Below, one piece after another: positions 14,639 to 21,589 of a DNA stretch of 21,589 nucleotides. The position numbers and the translations under genes are program-made. Under the pieces are notes generated by a model. It had not been told where the DNA came from, did not search any database, and saw nothing but the letters and a program-made list of their open reading frames with translations. Position 1 is the stretch's first letter; every line of letters begins with the position of its first letter. Origin of the DNA: a virus; IMG/VR virus record IMGVR_UViG_3300046028_002144, positions 1-21,589 of that record; one strand, given 5' to 3'.

Positions 14639-15069
14639 GACGGCTTCGGGTACTGCGCTTTAACTGCGTCAATTTTTGCCTGCATCGCTGCTGCGTCTGC
14701 ACCACCCTTCCACTGCGCATCCAACTGGTCCCCGATTGACGGATAGGCAGCACGGCGCTGTGCAAAATAGTCGGGCATCGTAGGGCGTACAACTTCGGAC
14801 TTATCAATCGCTACCGTCGTGGTCCCGCCAGTGAAGGGGTCTTCGACTTCACGGGTCTTTGGTTCAAGCGCCGCCCACTCAGCTTCCTTGGCGTCAATTT
14901 CAGCTTTTACGCTGCTCTCTTGGGTGGCCAAGAAGGTCTGCAGCTCCATGCCGGGCGGAATGAACCGCTGCCAGTCGTAGGTCTGACCGTTGTGGATGAC
15001 TTTCAGGTAAGTCAAGGCGCGAGACTCCTCACCGCCCACGGTGCCCAACCCTTCCAGTGATATGCTCAT
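14629..15069 (-). CDS. Small tail-associated protein with YPSIGDQLDAQWKGG motif
   Basis: 146 residues, with ATG overlapping the TGA of the glycosyltransferase/methyltransferase gene (ATGA). The N-terminal ~50 residues are beta-rich (ALTYLKVIHNGQTYDWQRFI). The centre is Ala/Glu-rich and helical (SSVKAEIDAKEAEWAALEPK). The C-terminus contains RRAAYPSIGDQLDAQWKGG and AAMQAKIDAVKAQYPKP. The C-terminal 'YPSIxDQLDAxW' block occurs in many phage proteins encoded beside tail fibres (XkdW-like or tail-fibre-assembly-like annotations). A fibre assembly or attachment role is plausible because of its place after the adhesin genes, but it has not been shown here. Confidence 0.65.
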   Translation of the reverse strand: MSISLEGLGTVGGEESRALTYLKVIHNGQTYDWQRFIPPGMELQTFLATQESSVKAEIDAKEAEWAALEPKTREVEDPFTGGTTTVAIDKSEVVRPTMPDYFAQRRAAYPSIGDQLDAQWKGGADAAAMQAKIDAVKAQYPKPSWI

Positions 15070-16439
15070 GCAGCCTCCTTATACGCTTCGAGTCTAAAGT
15101 TCTTGCCGGGATGCGCCCCGATAACAGGCAGCACCTGAATACCCTTAAAGCCAACCACACTGCACAGCGCGGATAGCGTTTCAGGCGTGTAGCCCCACAG
15201 ATGCGGGGACAAAGCACCCTTCTCTTGCGTCTCAGGAGTAACATAGTCTACGTACGCCCCGAACATACACATAGCGGCTGTGTGCTTTTCTTCGCCAGTC
15301 TTGGATATGAAGTCTTCGCACAGGGCTTCCAGATCAGGAGTTTCCAGTACGATTTTACCACCCGGCTTCAAGGTGTCGTACCACTTACCAAGCACTTCAG
15401 AGGCGCGGTGCTGCGGCAGGTGTTCAATCACATGACTCGCAAGAATCTCGTCTGCGCAGTTCTCAGGCAGATCAAGCTTTGTGATGTCCTGCTTGATGTC
15501 AGCAGCCTCACCGTACATATCTACGCCCATGTAGCCATCAACGCGATCTTGGCCGCAGCCCATGTTAAAGCGGATCGGCTGACCTTCCTCAAACATTTTG
15601 GCAAGTACGGACTTGTAACCAGTCTTAGCCCCAGTGCCCTCGGGCAAACGGTCATGCCATCGGCGATCAATAAACTCTTTGTCGTCCAGCGTCAGCGGTC
15701 GGGTAGGCTTGATGTTGGTGTAGTAGTTCTTCAGGTCAACTGAGGGGTGCGCTGTGTACAGCCCGGTTGCCAAGTCCATGTGCAGGCACTGTACGTCGGT
15801 GTTGACCAGCAGCTTTGTGCCACGCTTATGCAGCCGGTGGACGAAAAAATTGTCCTCACCGATGAACGGGATGATACCTTTTGGGCCTTCTACCTGACTG
15901 CCAATGCAGGTAAACGGCAGGTCGGGGGCTTCGTCTTTCATTGCGCGCAGCAGGTCAATGGGGATCATCATCACGTCCATGCCTGTCTGCCACGCATCAA
16001 TCAGTTGGCCGGGGTCTACGTTAGGGATTGTGATCCAGTCGCCGTTGCGTACCATAATCATCGCGTCAGAGCACTTGATGTAGTAAACACCCGTGACTAC
16101 CGCGTCGGGGTTTTTCTCAGCGGTTTCGTGTAATACTTTGAAGCCGTTGTACGGCAGAACCGTGTCCTCACCGATAAACAGAAGATACTTGGCCCCAGAG
16201 CTGAGGGCTTGCTCCATCAGGTAATTTCGCGCTACGTCTACTTTCTCACCGCCAATGTTCACAAACCCGTGGGAGAACCCCATCAGGTCAATGTGCAGAC
16301 CTTCGTACCCATCAAAGTTCTGGGCAGCGGTTTCGTTCAAGTCACGCCTTGGCTGCGCAATCAGCACATAGGGCGCTATCGACTTGGATTCGTCGTAGAT
16401 TTCCTGCATGACATCAATGATCTTGTCTCGGTTGTACAT
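15066..16439 (-). CDS. Glycosyltransferase-like / SAM-dependent methyltransferase two-domain protein
   Basis: 457 residues from ATG at 16439, preceded by GAGGAG on the stop codon of the last propeller gene. The N-terminal domain (about 1-260) looks like a GT-A glycosyltransferase: a central hydrophobic strand ending in an acidic pair, KYLLFIGEDTVLP (84-96), and a later GEDNFFVHRLHKRG (194-207). The C-terminal domain (about 288-457) is a class I methyltransferase: motif I FNMGCGQDRVDGYMGVDM (291-308), Asp318, HVIEHLP (336-342) and LKPGGKIVLETPDLE (357-371). Such fusions modify sugars or proteins. Sitting between adhesin and lysis genes, it could modify virion fibres or host surface glycans. 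The domain assignment is firm for the methyltransferase and good for the transferase; donor and acceptor are unknown. Confidence 0.8.
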   Translation of the reverse strand: MYNRDKIIDVMQEIYDESKSIAPYVLIAQPRRDLNETAAQNFDGYEGLHIDLMGFSHGFVNIGGEKVDVARNYLMEQALSSGAKYLLFIGEDTVLPYNGFKVLHETAEKNPDAVVTGVYYIKCSDAMIMVRNGDWITIPNVDPGQLIDAWQTGMDVMMIPIDLLRAMKDEAPDLPFTCIGSQVEGPKGIIPFIGEDNFFVHRLHKRGTKLLVNTDVQCLHMDLATGLYTAHPSVDLKNYYTNIKPTRPLTLDDKEFIDRRWHDRLPEGTGAKTGYKSVLAKMFEEGQPIRFNMGCGQDRVDGYMGVDMYGEAADIKQDITKLDLPENCADEILASHVIEHLPQHRASEVLGKWYDTLKPGGKIVLETPDLEALCEDFISKTGEEKHTAAMCMFGAYVDYVTPETQEKGALSPHLWGYTPETLSALCSVVGFKGIQVLPVIGAHPGKNFRLEAYKEAA

Positions 16440-16448
16440 TCGTTCTCC

Positions 16449-17828
16449 TCAGAACTTGTTGAAAAAGGGCGACAAAGCATAACCCGGGTTGGTAGGAACT
16501 CCAGTGGATATTTTTTGGCCTCTGTTGGCGTTAAAAGGTACGAAGTGTATGTCACCGTTAGGAGCCAAAACGCCGCCTGAATATGCGTTTGATGCTGTGG
16601 ACACCAATGAGTAAGTAGAGACTACGCCCGCAGCAGATATCTTCTGACCCCTATCTGCAAACCCATTAACAAAATGGATGTCACCATTTGGTGCAAGTGC
16701 GCCGCCTCGATATGCTTCTGCTGCGGTGTAGACTAGTGAATATGTTGATACCACTCCAGCTGCCGAAATTTTCTGACCTCGGTTGGCACTATGCGGAACA
16801 AAGTGTATGTCACCGTTAGGGGCAAGAACGCCACCAAAATAGGCAATGTTAGCTGTATAGACCAAACTGTAGGTAGACACCACGCCTGCTGCAGATATTT
16901 TTTGACCAACCGCCGCACTGTGAGGGATAAAATGAATATCTCCGTTAGGGGCTAGAACACCACCTGCGTAAGCACCAGTTGTTGTGTAAACAAGAGAATA
17001 TGTTGAAACTACGCCAGCAGCAGATACCTTTTGCCCCCTATTCCCGCTGAAAGGAATAAATTGAATATCGCCATTTGGGGCAAGGACGCCACCTTGATAC
17101 CTTTGAATGCCTGACTCATAGACTAGGGAGTAAGTCGAGACAACCCCAGATGCGGAGATTTTTTGACCTCTATCGGCATTATGCGAAACAAAATGAATAT
17201 CTCCGTTAGATGCTAAAACACCGCCTTCATAAGCGGCAGATTCCGTATAAACCAGTGAATAGGTGGAAACAACTCCAGCAGAGTTTATCTTTTGACCCCT
17301 TACAGCGTAGTTTGGAACAAAGTGAATGTCACCGTTGGGAGCTAGAACACCGCCAGCGTATGCTGCTATTGCCGTGTAGACCAACGAGTAGGTACTTACG
17401 ATACCGCCAACACCGTTGTTGTTGAACGGCGCACCGTTAATCACCCCTGCATCCAGCGTCTTCTTCAGGTTTGTCCAAGCAACCAAATCAGTGCCGACTG
17501 AGGAGTTATCTCCCGTGGGTACAGTACCCGGCGTAGCGTCAGCGGGGAACGTGACGAATACATCCTTCGTGCCAGCAGCCCAGTCAACAGCGTTGTTGCT
17601 GTTGCTTGATTCCAAAATAGTGTCGCGGCTCAGTGTCGTGCCGGATGAGGTGTATGTCCCAATGCCCAGTTCCCAGTCAGTGCCGTCGGTGATGCAGTAG
17701 TAAGTCTGGTTGGTGTCACCGATAACCGAGAAGTCTTGAAACCCCACAGCAGCAGAACCCAGCGTAAACGTGCCAGTGCCAGTTGTTGTGCTGGTGACCT
17801 TAACTCTGTCTTTGACTACGAATGCCAT
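16449..17828 (-). CDS. Seven-repeat propeller-like tail protein, paralogue 3
   Basis: 459 residues, ATG nine bases after the stop of paralogue 2 with AAGGA upstream. Residues 1-141 form the shared N-terminal domain (RVKVTSTTTGTGTFTLGSA, TLSRDTILESS, DWAAGTKDVFVTFPA), a type widespread in phage tail proteins and presumed to anchor to the virion. Residues 142-442 are seven repeats of about 43 residues with the core STYSLVY...GGVLAPNGDIHFVP...RGQKISAAG. Repeat 3 is one residue longer (ESGIQRYQGG), and repeats 2 and 6 have core substitutions (LASNG, FVNGF). The C-terminus ends LSPFFNKF. At DNA level its repeats differ more from each other than those of paralogues 1 and 2. Seven units of this length fit a closed seven-bladed beta-propeller; receptor binding is inferred. 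Confidence 0.8.
   Translation of the reverse strand: MAFVVKDRVKVTSTTTGTGTFTLGSAAVGFQDFSVIGDTNQTYYCITDGTDWELGIGTYTSSGTTLSRDTILESSNSNNAVDWAAGTKDVFVTFPADATPGTVPTGDNSSVGTDLVAWTNLKKTLDAGVINGAPFNNNGVGGIVSTYSLVYTAIAAYAGGVLAPNGDIHFVPNYAVRGQKINSAGVVSTYSLVYTESAAYEGGVLASNGDIHFVSHNADRGQKISASGVVSTYSLVYESGIQRYQGGVLAPNGDIQFIPFSGNRGQKVSAAGVVSTYSLVYTTTGAYAGGVLAPNGDIHFIPHSAAVGQKISAAGVVSTYSLVYTANIAYFGGVLAPNGDIHFVPHSANRGQKISAAGVVSTYSLVYTAAEAYRGGALAPNGDIHFVNGFADRGQKISAAGVVSTYSLVSTASNAYSGGVLAPNGDIHFVPFNANRGQKISTGVPTNPGYALSPFFNKF
16503..17405 (-). repeat. Seven in-frame propeller repeats (paralogue 3)
   Basis: Seven coding units of 129 bases (one of 132; the last lacks one codon). Protein cores are nearly identical while third codon positions differ widely, so the protein scaffold is kept by selection rather than by recent duplication alone. 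Confidence 0.93.
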
Positions 17829-17837
17829 AGTGAGTCC

Positions 17838-19220
17838 TTAAAACTTGTTCAGGTAGCTGCTAAGGCAGACATCGGATGGTAAGGGAATGGCTGGGCAGGT
17901 GGAGATTTTCTGGCCTCGGTCGGCGCTACGGGGCACAAAATGTATGTCTCCGTTGGGAGCTAGGACACCGCCAAAGTATGCGCTTGATGTTGTATACACC
18001 AGCGAGTAAGTTGAAACAACGCCTGCGGCTGATATCTTCTGGCCTCTGTTGGCGTCTTGGGGCACAAAATGTATATCCCCGTTGGGAGCTAGAACACCCC
18101 CAGCGTATGCGCCTCCCGCTGTGTACACCAGCGAGTAAGTTGAAACTACTCCAGCTGCGGATATCTTCTGACCCCGGTTGGCTGAATAAGGTACGAAGTG
18201 TATGTCCCCATTAGGGGCTAAGACGCCGCCAGCGTATGCGTTTACTGTTGTGTACACCAGCGAGTAAGTTGAAACTACTCCAGCCGTAGATATCTTCTGA
18301 CCCCGGTCGGCGCCAACCGGAACGAAGTGGATGTCACCGTTGGGAGCTAGAACACCCCCAGTGTATGCGGTTGTTGTCGTGTAGACCAGTGAGTATGTAG
18401 AGACTACTCCAGCGGCAGATATCTTCTGACCTCTGTTGGCGTCTCGAGGCACAAAGTGTATATCCCCGTTGGGAGCAAGGACACCACCGGAGTATGCGTT
18501 TGTTACCGTGTACACCAGCGAATAGGTTGAGACTACTCCAGCTGCGGATATCTTCTGACCTCTGTTGGCGTTATAAGGCACAAAGTGTATATCCCCATTT
18601 GGGGCTAGGACACCGCCCCAGTATGCGGCTACTGCTGTGTAAACCAGCGAATAAGTTGAAACTACTCCAGCAGCAGATATCTTCTGACCTCGGTCCGCTA
18701 CATAAGGCACAAAGTGTATATCCCCGTTGGGAGCTAGGACGCCTCCGATGTATGAGTTTGATGCTGTGTACACCAAAGAATACGTACTTACGATACCGCC
18801 AACACCGTTGTTGTTAAACGCACTGCCGCCCTGAACGCTTTTGTTCAGCTTCTTCTGGAAGTTCTCAAATGCAACGCCGTCTGTGCCGATGCTGCTGTTG
18901 TCTGCGGTAGCGTTAGAGCCTTGCGTGCCCTCTGCAGGAAACGGAATGAAGACTGCTTTAATCCCAATCGCCCAGTCAATCCTAGCGCCACTGCTGCTTG
19001 AGTCCAGCACCTCATCACGCGACAGGGTTGTACCAGAGGCGGTGTACGTACCAATGCCCACCTCCCACGCTATGTTATTCGTGATGGTGTAGTAGGTCTG
19101 GTTGCCATCGCCTACCCCGGAAAAGTCTTGGTAGCCCTCAAACGCAGCACCAAGCGTCAGAGTCCCTGTCCCGGTAGTGTCGGTCGTTACTTTTGCTCGG
19201 TCACGGAGTACGAAAGTCAC
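17838..19220 (-). CDS. Seven-repeat propeller-like tail protein, paralogue 2 (GTG start)
   Basis: 460 residues. The start is GTG at 19220, eight bases after an AGGAG that overlaps the stop of paralogue 1. Residues 1-141 are the shared N-terminal domain (AKVTTDTTGTGTLTLGAA, TASGTTLSRDEVLDSSS), and residues 142-441 are seven repeats. The C-terminal tail is CPAIPLPSDVCLSSYLNKF, with two cysteines absent from paralogue 3. Within repeats the residues after VYT (VTN, TTT, TVN, AGG, TSS, AVA), the residue before GG (I, W, S, T, A, A, F) and those after FVP (YV, YN, RD, VG, YS, QD, RS) vary, while the rest is almost fixed. A fibre tip or receptor-binding role is inferred from neighbours and architecture. 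Confidence 0.82.
   Translation of the reverse strand: MTFVLRDRAKVTTDTTGTGTLTLGAAFEGYQDFSGVGDGNQTYYTITNNIAWEVGIGTYTASGTTLSRDEVLDSSSSGARIDWAIGIKAVFIPFPAEGTQGSNATADNSSIGTDGVAFENFQKKLNKSVQGGSAFNNNGVGGIVSTYSLVYTASNSYIGGVLAPNGDIHFVPYVADRGQKISAAGVVSTYSLVYTAVAAYWGGVLAPNGDIHFVPYNANRGQKISAAGVVSTYSLVYTVTNAYSGGVLAPNGDIHFVPRDANRGQKISAAGVVSTYSLVYTTTTAYTGGVLAPNGDIHFVPVGADRGQKISTAGVVSTYSLVYTTVNAYAGGVLAPNGDIHFVPYSANRGQKISAAGVVSTYSLVYTAGGAYAGGVLAPNGDIHFVPQDANRGQKISAAGVVSTYSLVYTTSSAYFGGVLAPNGDIHFVPRSADRGQKISTCPAIPLPSDVCLSSYLNKF
17898..18797 (-). repeat. Seven in-frame propeller repeats (paralogue 2)
   Basis: Seven 129-base coding units, the last one codon short. Unit 3 carries a variable block identical to one in paralogue 1, and unit 5 has a 55-base block nearly identical to one in paralogue 1, indicating exchange between genes. 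Confidence 0.93.
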
Positions 19221-19233
19221 TGGGCGCTCTCCT
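19221..19233 (-). promoter_or_regulatory. Ribosome binding site for the GTG start at 19220
   Basis: AGGAG at 19229-19233 on the coding strand overlaps the TAG stop of the previous paralogue and lies eight bases before GTG. The good match supports GTG as the true start, giving an N-terminus (MTFVLRDR) aligned with MALVLKNR and MAFVVKDR of the sister genes. Confidence 0.7.
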
Positions 19234-20614
19234 AGAACTTATTCAAAAACGAGCTAAGGCAAATGCCAAGGCCCAGAGGTTGACCGGAGTTGGTGGATAT
19301 CTTCTGGCCCCGGTTGGCGCTCCCCGGAACAAAGTTAATGTCTCCGTTGGGAGCTAGGACACCGCCGGAGTATGCGTTTGTTACCGTGTACACCAGCGAG
19401 TAAGTTGAGACTACACCCGCGGCAGATATCTTCTGGCCTCGGTTGGCACTAGCGGGTACGAAATGTATGTCACCGTTGGGAGCTAAGACACCGCCTTGGT
19501 ATGCGCTTGCTGCCGTGTACACCAACGAATACGTAGAGACTACCCCAGATGCAGATATCTTCTGGCCTCGGTCGGCGACAAACGGCACGAAGTGTATGTC
19601 TCCGTTCGGGGCTAAGACGCCTCCGATGTATGCGGCTGCTGTTGTGTAGACCAGTGAGTAAGTTGAAACTACTCCAGCTGCAGAGATTTTCTGGCCTCGG
19701 TCGGCATTTCGTGGCACAAAGTGTATGTCACCGTTAGGAGCTAAGATGCCTCCGATGTATGCGGCTGCTGTTGTGTACACTAGAGAGTAGGTTGAAACTA
19801 CGCCTGCTGCAGATATCTTCTGACCTCGGTCGGCGCTATAAGGGACGAAGTGTATGTCTCCGTTGGGAGCTAGGACACCACCAAAGTATGCGATTGATGC
19901 TGTGTACACTAGTGAGTAGGTAGAGACTACACCTGCTGCAGATATCTTCTGGCCTCGGTTGGCGAGAATCGGCACGAAGTGTATGTCTCCGTTGGGAGCG
20001 AGAACACCGCCCCCGTATGCGTTTGCTGTTGTGTACACTAGTGAGTAGGTAGAGACTACGCCTGCTGCAGATATCTTCTGACCTCTGTTGGCTGAATAAG
20101 GTACGAAGTGTATATCCCCATTAGGGGCTAAGACACCGCCAAAGTATGCGGTTGATGCCGTGTAGACCAACGAGTAGGTACTTACGATACCGCCAACACC
20201 ATTGTTGTTGTAAGTCTGCCCACCCACTACACCCGCGTTGAGCGCAGTCTTGAACGCCTCCCAGCCGGACAAGTCAGTGCCAATGTCGTTGGCGTCGCAG
20301 AACGGCACACCGCCCGGCGTTGCGTTGGAGGGAAATCCACAGATCACCGTTTTCGTGCCAGCGGCCCAATCTACCAGTGCGTTGCTGTTGGAAGACTCCA
20401 GCACCTGATCGCGGGACAACGTAGTGCCGCTTGTAGTAAACGTGCCGATCCCTGCTTCCCAGTTAGTTGCATCGCTAATCAGGTAGTACGTGGTGTTGGT
20501 GTTCCCAACAACAGAAAAGTCCTGATACCCCGTCACCGCAGAGCCAAGAGTGAACGTGCCCGTACCAGTGGTCGTGGCAGTTACGCGAACCCTGTTTTTG
20601 AGGACAAGTGCCAT
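19232..20614 (-). CDS. Seven-repeat propeller-like tail protein, paralogue 1
   Basis: 460 residues. The ATG overlaps the stop of the tail-fibre gene by one base (TAATG), indicating coupled translation. Residues 1-141 are the N-terminal domain (RVTATTTGTGTFTLGSA, TSGTTLSRDQVLESS, DWAAGTKTVICGFPS), a motif set I know from many phage tail proteins. Residues 142-441 comprise seven 43-residue repeats and the tail ends GICLSSFLNKF. Each repeat reads as four short strands: GVVSTYSLVY, GGVLAPNG, DIHFVP and RGQKISAA. This is the size and pattern of NHL/YVTN-like seven-bladed propellers. Only seven positions per repeat vary much. The final NKF is conserved in all three paralogues despite divergent preceding residues. 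Likely a receptor-binding tip or fibre-bound adhesin; not proven. Confidence 0.82.
   Translation of the reverse strand: MALVLKNRVRVTATTTGTGTFTLGSAVTGYQDFSVVGNTNTTYYLISDATNWEAGIGTFTTSGTTLSRDQVLESSNSNALVDWAAGTKTVICGFPSNATPGGVPFCDANDIGTDLSGWEAFKTALNAGVVGGQTYNNNGVGGIVSTYSLVYTASTAYFGGVLAPNGDIHFVPYSANRGQKISAAGVVSTYSLVYTTANAYGGGVLAPNGDIHFVPILANRGQKISAAGVVSTYSLVYTASIAYFGGVLAPNGDIHFVPYSADRGQKISAAGVVSTYSLVYTTAAAYIGGILAPNGDIHFVPRNADRGQKISAAGVVSTYSLVYTTAAAYIGGVLAPNGDIHFVPFVADRGQKISASGVVSTYSLVYTAASAYQGGVLAPNGDIHFVPASANRGQKISAAGVVSTYSLVYTVTNAYSGGVLAPNGDINFVPGSANRGQKISTNSGQPLGLGICLSSFLNKF
19292..20191 (-). repeat. Seven in-frame propeller repeats (paralogue 1)
   Basis: Seven 129-base coding units, the last one codon short. 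Units 4 and 5 share the same variable residues TTAAAYIGG with nearly the same DNA, pointing to a recent internal duplication or conversion. Confidence 0.93.
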
Positions 20615-21589
20615 TAGGATACGTTTCCAGATATGACGCAGACGGTGCCAGACACAAACAATATGTTTGCCAACCCGCGAGTTGCCAGCGTGACCGTGGC
20701 CTTATCCTCATCCGTCCCAGATATGTACGCTGTAGTAATCGTACAGGTAATCGTGACATCCCCAGTGGTGTTGTTAAAAAGCAACACTGCATCGCCCGCA
20801 GCAAACGTCGCATCTGGGATTGTGATTGACCCGCCGGAGCCTACGCCAACGACTTCGCCAATATCGCCCACAGCTAAAGAGTAAGAAGTTGTTTTGTCTG
20901 TCACATACGGGATGTTGAGATACCCAACCTTGTTTGTTCCATCAACCGTTGTGTTGGACAAGACGCCTGATGCTGGTGTTCCCAAAGCGGGGGTAACCAG
21001 AGTAGGTGATGTAGCAAACACCAACGCACCTGAACCTGTCTCGTCAGTTACAGCCGCAGCAAGGTTTGCACTTGAGGGTGTGCCAAGGAATGTAGCTACG
21101 CCGGCGCCTAGAGAAGTTATACCTGTGCCGCCGTTGGCAACTGGGAGAGTGCCCGTAACACCAGAGGCCAAACTCACCGTGGGGTTTGCCAGCGTAACCG
21201 CCGCACCGCCGCCTGCACCGTCAGTTACTATCATCGCCTTTGTGCCCGTAGCGATGGTTACCGAGCTGCCTGAGCCTTGTGAGATCGTAATCGACTGACT
21301 GCCCGTCGTGGCGTTCTCAATGATCCAGACCTTGGACACCGTGTTCGGCGCCAGAGTCACGGTACGCGTTACAGTCAAGGACACTGCAGAGGTAATCTTC
21401 AGGTACAGCGAGCGCGTACCGTCAGCCGACGCATCCGGCATCGTGAAGGTTTCGTCGGCGTCAGCGGCCATCTGCTTGGTGCCAAGGCTGAACGCGTCAG
21501 CAATCAGAGACAGGTTGGTGTTGGTGCTTGTGCCCCAAGTGCCTGATTCGTCACCTGTGCCAATCTCCTTTAGCCGGAGGTCGTTCGTG
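20614..21589 (-). CDS. Tail fibre protein (5' end outside the window)
   Basis: 324 residues are visible. The frame is open to the right edge, and the sequence upstream of the internal Met at 21471 (LKEIGTGDESGTWGTSTNTN) is a typical phage fibre N-terminal motif. The true start is therefore beyond the edge, probably only a few codons away. Domains in order: the N-terminal virion-attachment type motif, a beta-rich segment (LYLKITSAVSLTVTRTVTL, VWIIENATTGSQSITI), the classic fibre repeat TLPVANGGTGITSLGAG, the APALGTP-like stretch TLVTPALGTPASGVLSNT, and a C-terminal beta domain (TIPDATFAAGDAVLLFNN ... ANILFVSG). The C-terminal domain has a stand-alone relative at 14369-14638. It lies just ahead of the three propeller genes, with one-base stop/start overlap. 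The role would be a tail fibre or connector for the adhesins. Confidence 0.8.
   Translation of the reverse strand, partial: TNDLRLKEIGTGDESGTWGTSTNTNLSLIADAFSLGTKQMAADADETFTMPDASADGTRSLYLKITSAVSLTVTRTVTLAPNTVSKVWIIENATTGSQSITISQGSGSSVTIATGTKAMIVTDGAGGGAAVTLANPTVSLASGVTGTLPVANGGTGITSLGAGVATFLGTPSSANLAAAVTDETGSGALVFATSPTLVTPALGTPASGVLSNTTVDGTNKVGYLNIPYVTDKTTSYSLAVGDIGEVVGVGSGGSITIPDATFAAGDAVLLFNNTTGDVTITCTITTAYISGTDEDKATVTLATRGLANILFVSGTVCVISGNVS

Noticed and set aside
16503-20191. Regular 129-base direct repeats that could look like a CRISPR or satellite array
   Set aside because: Every unit is an in-frame coding repeat inside three long genes, without constant repeat/variable spacer structure or palindromes.
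16503-20191. Diversity-generating retroelement target
   Set aside because: Variation is spread over many repeats, includes third codon positions and is not limited to adenines of a template; no reverse transcriptase or template repeat is seen in the window.

Overview
The window looks like part of the late (virion structure plus lysis) region of a double-stranded DNA tailed bacteriophage. All recognisable genes lie on the minus strand and would be transcribed from the right edge towards the left. Genes are packed end to end: most starts overlap or directly follow the preceding stop, Shine-Dalgarno sequences often sit on the upstream stop codon, and the largest gap is 35 bases. Several families seen here (the large HExxH polyvalent protein, the LSDGEF tail-associated protein, the ESDKVRFRQG structural protein, the T4-lysozyme-type endolysin) are ones I associate with short-tailed phages of aquatic bacteria and marine viromes. 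That affiliation comes from recalled family resemblance, not a database search. The host cannot be named; base composition looks moderately GC-rich. No integrase, polymerase, terminase, portal, tRNA, insertion sequence or CRISPR array was seen.

In transcription order, the right third is adsorption machinery. It holds a tail-fibre gene cut by the window edge, then three tandem paralogues of about 460 residues. Each paralogue has a shared ~140-residue phage N-terminal domain, exactly seven copies of a ~43-residue unit, and a conserved C-terminal NKF tail. I read these as seven-bladed beta-propeller receptor-binding or tip proteins. Next comes a two-domain glycosyltransferase-like/SAM-methyltransferase protein, a small tail-associated protein, a stand-alone copy of the tail-fibre C-terminal domain, and a 38-residue ORF.

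The middle (about 12.5-14.3 kb) is a lysis-type cassette: two small membrane-anchored proteins, a holin-like membrane protein, and a GH24 endolysin with a Glu-Cys-Thr active-site pattern. Then come a 615-residue structural protein and a jelly-roll-like protein.

The left half encodes large virion-associated proteins: an 886-residue protein with ten Cys-pair modules on polyproline linkers, three further proteins sharing short Gly-Gly motifs, and a very large polyvalent protein of at least 1,296 residues with a zincin HEALH motif, truncated by the left edge. These are plausibly internal or ejected virion proteins.

The most unusual element is the triplicated seven-repeat array at 16.5-20.2 kb. 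Its scaffold is nearly invariant while about seven positions per repeat vary, and nearly identical DNA blocks are shared between different copies. This suggests a modular adhesin repertoire reshuffled by recombination.
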